A DNA stretch of 64,000 nt from Bacilliculturomica massiliensis (lineage in GTDB: Bacteria > Bacillota > Clostridia > Peptostreptococcales > Anaerovoracaceae): positions 124,001-188,000 of the forward strand of contig NZ_LR027601.1 of assembly GCF_900605495.1 (NCBI RefSeq), written 5' to 3'. Under the pieces are notes generated by a model. That model searched no databases, was not told the DNA's origin, and saw only the letters and a program-made list of their open reading frames with translations. Of the stretch, positions 59,359 to 64,000 are shown one piece after another (positions within the stretch are counted from its first letter, which is position 1; each line of letters begins with the position of its first letter). The translations under genes and the position numbers were made by a program.

Positions 59359-59455
59359 GGATTCTCTCAAGTTTTCGATCAACTGCTGATCTGCATTATA
59401 TTATATAGTATAGATTGGACGTGAACAAAAATCGGAAGTCAGGAATGGAGCGTTT

Positions 59456-59644
59456 ATGAATAACAGGAATCAGTTCGTTACGGTATGTATGTTTGCAGGG
59501 ATGCTGCTGGGGCTGGCCATCGGCTGCGCGATAGGGATCTTTCAAGGTAAAGTAGGAATATCAATGTGTTTTGGCCTTGTTTTAGGAATGATAGCGGGAA
59601 TAGGTGCAGGAACTGCAATCAAGAAATTCAGAGATAAGGAATAA
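59456..59644 (+). CDS. small two-helix membrane protein with glycine-zipper character
   Basis: The 62-residue protein has two hydrophobic, Gly-rich stretches (VCMFAGMLLGLAIGCAIGIF and MCFGLVLGMIAGIGAGTAI) with a short loop and a charged C-terminal end (KKFRDKE). AATGGAGCG precedes the ATG. The GxxxG pattern suggests helix packing and oligomers in the membrane. I know no function. It is set just before the ArsR operon but has its own unit. Confidence 0.65.
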   Translation: MNNRNQFVTVCMFAGMLLGLAIGCAIGIFQGKVGISMCFGLVLGMIAGIGAGTAIKKFRDKE

Positions 59645-59657
59645 AGAAGTTTTCATA

Positions 59658-59698
59658 TTGACATCTATCTATGTATTGTCTATAATAACAAATAGATA
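59658..59698 (+). promoter_or_regulatory. arsR-operon promoter with inverted-repeat operator
   Basis: Consensus-perfect TTGACA (59658-59663) and TATAAT (59681-59686) at 17 bp. TATCTAT (59666-59672) and ATAGATA (59692-59698) flank the -10 box as an inverted repeat, a usual position for an ArsR-family repressor site. Confidence 0.78.
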
Positions 59699-59721
59699 AT
59701 GATCAATGTGAGGTGCGCGAT

Positions 59722-60018
59722 ATGAATACGATCGACGTTGCGTTGATCTGCAGGGCGTTGGGAGATTCCAACCGGCTGCAGATCGTACAAATGCTGTCTG
59801 ACGGCGAGAAATGCGCTTGCAAGCTGTTAGAACGGTTTGAAATTACACAGCCGACCCTTTCCCACCACATGAAGATTCTATGTGAGTGCGGACTGGTGGA
59901 GGTGCGGAAAGAGGGCAAATGGAGTCATTACTCTTTAAATTGCGAAACGCTGGCCGCATTTAAAGGATTTATTGACGGCCTTTTCTGCTCCGGAGAGAGC
60001 GGAGGGTGCGGTCAATGA
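59722..60018 (+). CDS. ArsR-family metalloregulator/redox repressor
   Basis: The 98-residue protein is a winged-helix dimer: ICRALGDSNRLQIVQMLSDGEKCACKLLERFEITQPTLSHHMKIL with recognition helix TQPTLSHHM, then GLVEVRKEGKWSHYSL wing. The CAC in helix 3 (EKCACKLL) is the classic ArsR arsenite/metal site (ELCVCDL type), and CSGESGGC at the C terminus adds two cysteines. ATG 59722 follows GAGGTG. The gene overlaps the permease (ATGA). It probably represses this operon through the inverted repeat upstream. Confidence 0.9.
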   Translation: MNTIDVALICRALGDSNRLQIVQMLSDGEKCACKLLERFEITQPTLSHHMKILCECGLVEVRKEGKWSHYSLNCETLAAFKGFIDGLFCSGESGGCGQ

Positions 60019-61013
60019 TCTGGGATTTTATTCAAGACCAAGTTCTCGGTATGAAATGGCTCAATGAGCTGATCGGTATGGGTCTTTCTGCCGCAGGGCT
60101 GGATGTGGGCGGCCGCGTAGGCGGCAGCGTCCAATTCTTCCTTTATGACACGGCGAAGATCACGATCCTGCTCTGTTTTCTGATCTTCCTGATCAGTTAC
60201 ATTCAAAGTTACTTCCCTCCGGAGAGGAGCAAGAAGATCCTCGGGCGCTTTCACGGCATTTGGGCAAACTGTATATCCGCTCTGCTGGGTACGGTAACGC
60301 CCTTCTGTTCCTGTTCGTCCATTCCGCTGTTTATCGGTTTTAGCAGCGCAGGTCTGCCGCTGGGCGTAACCTTCTCGTTTTTGATCTCATCTCCGATGGT
60401 GGATCTGGGAAGCCTTGTACTGCTCATGAGCATTTTTGGGGCAAAGGTCGCGGTCATCTATGTGGCGGTAGGGCTTGTCATTGCGGTGGCGGGCGGCATG
60501 ATCATCGAAAAGCTGCACATGGAAAAATATGTGGAGAGCTTCATTCTCACGGCGGGCAGCGTGAATATCGAATCCCCTGACCTGACGAGAAAAGACCGGA
60601 TCCTTTATGCGAGAGAGCAAATGCTTTCCACCTTTAAGAAAGTGTTTCCCTATATTCTGGTGGGCGTCGGCATTGGCGCTCTCATCCACAACTGGATCCC
60701 GGAACATTGGATCGAGACTGCGCTGGGCAGCAGCAACCCCTTTGGCGTCGTTCTTGCCACGCTGGTGGGGATCCCAATGTATGCCGACATCTTTGGCACG
60801 ATCCCCATTGCAGAAGCGCTGCTCTATAAGGGCGCGCAGCTGGGCACGATCCTGTCCTTTATGATGGCCGTTACGACGCTCAGTCTGCCTTCTATGGTCA
60901 TGCTGAAAAAGGCTGTCAAGCCAAAGCTGTTGGGCCTGTTCATCGGTATTTGTGCCGTCGGCATTATTCTAGTAGGATATTTCTTCAACGCAATTCAGGC
61001 GTTTATTATTTAG
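60015..61013 (+). CDS. ArsP/DUF318-type permease
   Basis: The 332-residue membrane protein belongs to the permease family that includes ArsP (methylarsenite/organoarsenical export). About eight hydrophobic segments are present, with the family's cysteine motif in TPFCSCSSIPLFIGF and a second-half repeat LVGIPMYADIFGTIPIAEAL. A regulator with an arsenic-type CxC site and a thiol protein flank it, which supports metalloid or thiol-compound efflux. The exact substrate is not given by the sequence. Confidence 0.85.
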   Translation: MIWDFIQDQVLGMKWLNELIGMGLSAAGLDVGGRVGGSVQFFLYDTAKITILLCFLIFLISYIQSYFPPERSKKILGRFHGIWANCISALLGTVTPFCSCSSIPLFIGFSSAGLPLGVTFSFLISSPMVDLGSLVLLMSIFGAKVAVIYVAVGLVIAVAGGMIIEKLHMEKYVESFILTAGSVNIESPDLTRKDRILYAREQMLSTFKKVFPYILVGVGIGALIHNWIPEHWIETALGSSNPFGVVLATLVGIPMYADIFGTIPIAEALLYKGAQLGTILSFMMAVTTLSLPSMVMLKKAVKPKLLGLFIGICAVGIILVGYFFNAIQAFII

Positions 61014-61104
61014 GAGATATGGCTGGGCGGAAACGATCCGGCATAAGGCCGTGGGCGTTTGCGGCTGCGGCGGGAACTGTCCATGGGGAAAGGAGAATTT
61101 TACA

Positions 61105-61455
61105 ATGGGTCTGTTTGGTAGGAAGAAGAAAGAAGCCGTCACCTCCTGTTGCTGCGGGGATGATCGTAAGCCTGAAAACACGGAGAAGACGGAAGCGGCT
61201 GAGACCGGCGGTGCGTCTGTAAAAATTCTGGGTTCCGGCTGTGCGAAGTGCGATCAGCTGGAAGCCGCCGCCCGCGAGGCCCTCGCTCAGCTGGGCATGG
61301 AGGACACCGTGGAGCATGTGAAGGACTTTGCGCAGATTGCCGCCTATGGCGTGATGAGCACTCCGGCCCTTATGGTGGACGGCAAGGTGGCGTCCTGTGG
61401 AAAAGTCCTCAAGACCGGAGAAGTGGTGAAGATCCTGCAGGCGGCGCGGGGATAA
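61105..61455 (+). CDS. thioredoxin-like small redox protein (redox-active disulfide family)
   Basis: After a charged, Cys-rich lead (SCCCGDD) the 116-residue protein has the thioredoxin-like core with KILGSGCAKCDQLEAAARE (CxxC) and VMSTPALMVDGKVASCGKV, typical of the TIGR00412 family commonly located beside ArsP/DUF318 permeases. ATG 61105 behind AAAGGAGA; an upstream in-frame ATG at 61051 is less likely. It may reduce the permease or regulator cysteines, or the exported compound; this is inference. Confidence 0.85.
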   Translation: MGLFGRKKKEAVTSCCCGDDRKPENTEKTEAAETGGASVKILGSGCAKCDQLEAAAREALAQLGMEDTVEHVKDFAQIAAYGVMSTPALMVDGKVASCGKVLKTGEVVKILQAARG

Positions 61456-61557
61456 CCGGGCAGCCGGGAAGCCTTCAGAAGGCCTTCCGACCACTGTGAG
61501 ACAGTTGTGAGACAGTGGCGCAAAGGAACATCATTTTACAATGCAGCGGCCGCGAAC

Positions 61558-61605
61558 GGGCCTGTGTTTCATCGAGAGATGAAACACAGGCCCTTCTCTA
61601 TTTTT
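61558..61605 (+). terminator. strong rho-independent terminator after the arsR operon
   Basis: GGGCCTGTGTTTCATC pairs perfectly with GATGAAACACAGGCCC around four bases, and is followed by TTCTCTATTTTT. It lies ~100 bp after the thioredoxin-like gene. Confidence 0.9.
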
Positions 61606-61765
61606 GAAAAGCCGCGGCCGCGCGTCAGGACGGAAGGGGGCTTGGGGTCAAAACGGACGGGCGGGGGGCGCGATGGGCAGCATGACCTGTTCTTCGAGGA
61701 AATCACAGGGGGAAGGAGAGCAGAATAATATGGAGACAGCAGACTTTGAAACCTCCGGCCGTTGT
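61606..61765. other. gene-free spacer
   Basis: A GC-rich stretch without a supported gene lies before the tandem structured repeat. Short frames here lack start signals. Confidence 0.35.
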
Positions 61766-61960
61766 GGTAAAATAGCCACAGGGCGTCTATTTTACAGATT
61801 CTGTGCGCGGCAGACGCCACGCGCGGATTTTACCATGATGGCCTGCGGCCAGTCATGGTAAAATAGCCACAGGGCGTCTATTTTACAGATTCTGTGCGCG
61901 GCAGACGCCATGCGCGGATTTTACCATAAGACCTCCGGCCGTTATGGTAAAATAGAATGC
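61766..61960 (+). repeat. ~90-bp tandem repeat with internal hairpins
   Basis: Units start GGTAAAATAG at 61766, 61857 and 61946 (periods 91 and 89 bp), two full and one truncated. Each full unit is nearly identical and self-complementary: GTAAAATA/TATTTTAC, GGCGTC/GACGCC, CACAG/CTGTG, and ATTTTACC against GGTAAAAT. The linking CCTCCGGCCGTTATGG block varies. It ends ~30 bp before the next gene. Confidence 0.85.
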
Positions 61961-61993
61961 AAAGGTTTAAGATACAGGAAGGAGGGCGGGCCT

Positions 61994-62278
61994 GTGATAC
62001 GATACACGAAAAAGCGGGATGACGGAAAGGGATATCAGCTGGAGAAAAATTTGATACAGGACTGTGGCGGAAGCTATGGGGGACCTGCGGCGGATCGTCT
62101 GGCACGATTTGAAAATTTATATGAACAGCTGCTGACCCGCCAGGATGAGATCGCGGTCAGGCTGGAGGAGCTGCGCGCCGCGGATAAGAAAAGCTCTGTG
62201 AAATTTAAAGAACTTCTCGGCGAAAAACTCATGAATAACAACACGCTTATACTGTTTAAGACTTTTGTTGAAGATTGA
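61994..62278 (+). CDS. small protein of unknown function
   Basis: Start GTG 61994 (94 residues, MIRYTKKRDDGKGYQLEKN) is preferred because AGGAAGGAGGG precedes it; an upstream ATG at 61910 lies in the tandem repeat. The protein is charged and helical (ARFENLYEQLLTRQDEIAVRLEELRAADKKSSVKFKELLGEKLMNN), with a coiled-coil tendency. I recognise no family. It lies 114 bp before the amidohydrolase gene. Confidence 0.55.
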   Translation: MIRYTKKRDDGKGYQLEKNLIQDCGGSYGGPAADRLARFENLYEQLLTRQDEIAVRLEELRAADKKSSVKFKELLGEKLMNNNTLILFKTFVED

Positions 62279-62392
62279 CCGCAGGCGGACTGCGGTGAAC
62301 GGCATATAAACCGGCGGCCGGTCGCAGAGGGCAGCCTGAAGAGGGCCGCCTGAAGAGGGCCGTCTGCAGAGGGAGGGGGAACAGGAGGTAAA

Positions 62393-63205
62393 ATGAAGAT
62401 CATTGACGCGCATCTTCACTTTGTCAGGGAAGATGAATATTTTGACGGCATCGCCGCTGCGGCAGGGCATATCAACAGCGAGGAACATCTTCGGGAGCAG
62501 TTTGACAGTCTTGACGTGGTCTGCGGCATCGTCATGGGAAATCGGGGGCTGGAGTTGGAGGATCACCGGTATCCGGAATTTCTGCGCTACTGCATCGGTC
62601 TGGACAGCGGATATCTGGCGGATAAGAGCGTGACGGAATCCCTGGACCTGATCGAAAAACATCTTAGGAAGGATCAATGCGTGGGGATCAAGCTGTACCC
62701 CGGATACTGCCCGGCCTTTATCACCGATCCGGCTTATGAGCCGGTCTACGAGCTGGCGGAGCAGTACGGAAAGGCGGTGGCCGTGCACACAGGCGCTACG
62801 GCCGGATCCAACGCCCTGCTGAAATACAGCCATCCGCTGACGTTGGATGAGGCGGCGGTCCTGCATCCCCGCGTACAGTTCGTTATGTGTCATTTCGGAA
62901 ATCCATGGCTTATGGACGCGGCGGCGGTGTTGGAGAAAAATGAAAACGTGGCGGCGGATCTGTCCGGCCTGCTGGAAGGACGCGTGGATGTGGACGCTTT
63001 TTTTCTGGAGAAATCCGGTTATACGCAGCAGCTGAGCGCCTGGCTGGGCTATCTGCACGAATACGACAGAGTCATGTTCGGCACCGATTGGCCGCTGGTG
63101 AATCTCAGTGAATACCAACGATTCATCCGGCGGATCGTACCGGAAAAATATTACGAGAAAGTATTTTTTGAGAATGCGAAGAAGATATATAAATTGAATG
63201 CCTGA
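62393..63205 (+). CDS. amidohydrolase family protein (amidohydrolase-2 type)
   Basis: The 270-residue TIM-barrel protein has the metal motif DAHLHF at residues 5-10, IKLYPGY with the bridging region, VHTGAT (His), VMCHFGNPWL (His), and FGTDWPL with the catalytic Asp. This is the ACMSD/decarboxylase-like branch, acting on C-N or C-C bonds. Substrate unknown. GGAGGTAA precedes the ATG; yjbQ follows 120 bp later. Confidence 0.85.
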   Translation: MKIIDAHLHFVREDEYFDGIAAAAGHINSEEHLREQFDSLDVVCGIVMGNRGLELEDHRYPEFLRYCIGLDSGYLADKSVTESLDLIEKHLRKDQCVGIKLYPGYCPAFITDPAYEPVYELAEQYGKAVAVHTGATAGSNALLKYSHPLTLDEAAVLHPRVQFVMCHFGNPWLMDAAAVLEKNENVAADLSGLLEGRVDVDAFFLEKSGYTQQLSAWLGYLHEYDRVMFGTDWPLVNLSEYQRFIRRIVPEKYYEKVFFENAKKIYKLNA

Positions 63206-63325
63206 GAATCAAACCTGACAGGCATGCTGCGCGCGGTCCGGCGGGATGCGATCACCCGGGCCGGCGCGGGGCATGCGGGGAAGTTGCAGCGGGCAAGATC
63301 ACATAAGAAGAGGAGGAAACAGGCT

Positions 63326-63742
63326 GTGAGATCCTATAGAAAAGAACTGCATTTCAATCTGCCGGCCAGACGCGGACTGGTGAATATCACGGAAGATGTG
63401 CGGCAGGCGCTGAGGGAGAGCGGGGTAAAAGAAGGACTGGTGCTGGTCAACGCCATGAACATAACCGCCAGCGTTTTCATCAATGACGATGAGAATGGAC
63501 TGCATCAGGATTATGAACGCTGGCTGGAAGAGCTGGCGCCCGAGAAGCCTTACAGCCAGTATAAGCACAACGGCTATGAGGATAATGCCGACGCCCATCT
63601 GAAGCGGACAGTGATGGGCCGCGAGACAGTGGTGGCCGTCACTGACGGACGGCTGGATTTTGGAACCTGGGAGCAGATATTTTACTATGAATTCGATGGC
63701 AGGCGGGATAAACGCGTGCTGATCAAAATAATCGGAGAATAG
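63326..63742 (+). CDS. yjbQ: YjbQ family protein (UPF0047)
   Basis: The 138-residue protein has the family's conserved run: [36 protein letters not shown], then [46 protein letters not shown]. The Gx8W and E residues are in place. Some YjbQ proteins show weak thiamine-phosphate synthase activity; the true role is unsettled. The start is GTG 63326 behind GAGGAGG; the frame is open upstream without a good start. Confidence 0.88.
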   Translation: MRSYRKELHFNLPARRGLVNITEDVRQALRESGVKEGLVLVNAMNITASVFINDDENGLHQDYERWLEELAPEKPYSQYKHNGYEDNADAHLKRTVMGRETVVAVTDGRLDFGTWEQIFYYEFDGRRDKRVLIKIIGE

Positions 63743-63917
63743 ACGGTCCCGCGGGAACCGGATCTGACGGGGGAAGTCCTGCGCCCGAAACTGGGGCGTG
63801 GGTCGGAGCGCAGTCAGGCAGAACGCACAGAGACAGGGAACAGAAAACAGGGAACAGAAGGCAAGAAACAGAAAGCGCAGAGCGCAGAGAAGCAGAAAGC
63901 GATAGGAGGAGAAAAGA
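63743..63917. other. purine-rich spacer before def
   Basis: The last part (63820-63905) is made of CAGGGAACAGAAA/GCAGAGAAGCAGAAAGC-like imperfect repeats. No gene. Confidence 0.45.
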
Positions 63918-64000
63918 ATGGCAGTACGAAATCTCAGATATGACGGCGATGAGATACTCAGAAAAAAGTGCAAGGAAGTGACGGAAGTGGACGACCGGGT
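63918..64000 (+). CDS. def: peptide deformylase, N-terminal fragment (gene runs off the window)
   Basis: GATAGGAGGAG precedes the ATG. The 27 visible residues, MAVRNLRYDGDEILRKKCKE and following, match the deformylase N terminus (family pattern R.I...GDPILR+KC+EV). The catalytic motifs lie beyond the window edge. Confidence 0.8.
   Translation, partial: MAVRNLRYDGDEILRKKCKEVTEVDDR

Noticed and set aside
59080-59424. 114-codon open frame between ssrA and the small membrane protein gene
   Set aside because: It runs through the MITE-like element, is Lys/Phe-rich from A/T runs, and has no ribosome binding site.

Overview
The window looks like chromosome from an anaerobic, spore-forming clostridium, probably Lachnospiraceae-like. 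The evidence is a spoIIID gene, a cyclic-di-AMP receptor next to a Ktr potassium system, clostridial ribosome binding sites, a tmRNA with tag AKENNNYAFAA, a catabolic-type glutamate dehydrogenase and an Fe-S aldo/keto reductase. This is inferred from gene content; no 16S gene is present and the genus cannot be named.

Layout. 1-2.4 kb: the end of a histidine operon (hisF, hisIE, PHP-type histidinol phosphatase). 2.4-3.9 kb: gene-free, repeat-rich DNA with a 219-bp MITE-like element and a short-unit tandem repeat. 3.9-6.4 kb: ktrB-ktrA-darA (potassium uptake and c-di-AMP sensing). 7-10.9 kb: pnuC-nadR-nrtR-like (NAD salvage with its own Nudix regulator) plus a PD-(D/E)xK-like protein. 11.1-16 kb: a four-gene amino-acid metabolism cluster (ornithine cyclodeaminase family, aminotransferase, Eis-like acetyltransferase, M20 carbamoylase).

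16.1-29.6 kb is the accessory island. A short degenerate CRISPR array and a longer array (8 repeats) each follow an almost identical ~570-bp leader-side segment, and an HTH/HipA-CtkA-like kinase pair sits between them. The duplicated segment includes the 3' end of the kinase gene, so the first leader still carries a kinase remnant. A type III operon follows: cas6, a DUF6602-like PD-(D/E)xK protein, an HD-less cas10 with a DGDD motif, a Cas7-Cas5(Csx10)-Cas11 fusion, a double Cas7, csx19, and a large Cas7 with an insertion (TIGR03986-like). This is the architecture of the III-D2/III-Dv branch, in which the backbone is made of fused subunits. No cas1/cas2 and no CARF effector gene is in the window.

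29.8-64 kb is mostly core or housekeeping: spoIIID, Asp/Glu racemase family, MATE exporter, ECF sigma/anti-sigma pair, uppP, a VanRS-like two-component system driving a D,D-carboxypeptidase, glutamate dehydrogenase, an aspartokinase-like protein that has lost its catalytic motifs, an ABC exporter, an MBL/beta-CASP RNase-like protein, a PepSY protein, cobalamin adenosyltransferase, niaR with a divergent EIIC-like permease behind a clear palindromic operator, rlmA, rluA, two signal peptidases, smpB, ssrA, an ArsR-permease-thioredoxin operon, an amidohydrolase, yjbQ and the start of def.

Three repeat systems run through the window: a ~220-bp MITE-like element with 16-bp terminal inverted repeats (two copies in opposite orientation, 56 kb apart); a ~100-bp intergenic repeat family (five copies plus a fragment) that usually follows directly on a rho-independent terminator; and a ~90-bp tandem structured repeat near 61.8 kb. 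One gene (53.6-54.4 kb) is broken by a 147-bp duplication carrying back-to-back sequences close to Tn5/Nextera mosaic ends, which suggests an assembly or library artefact.
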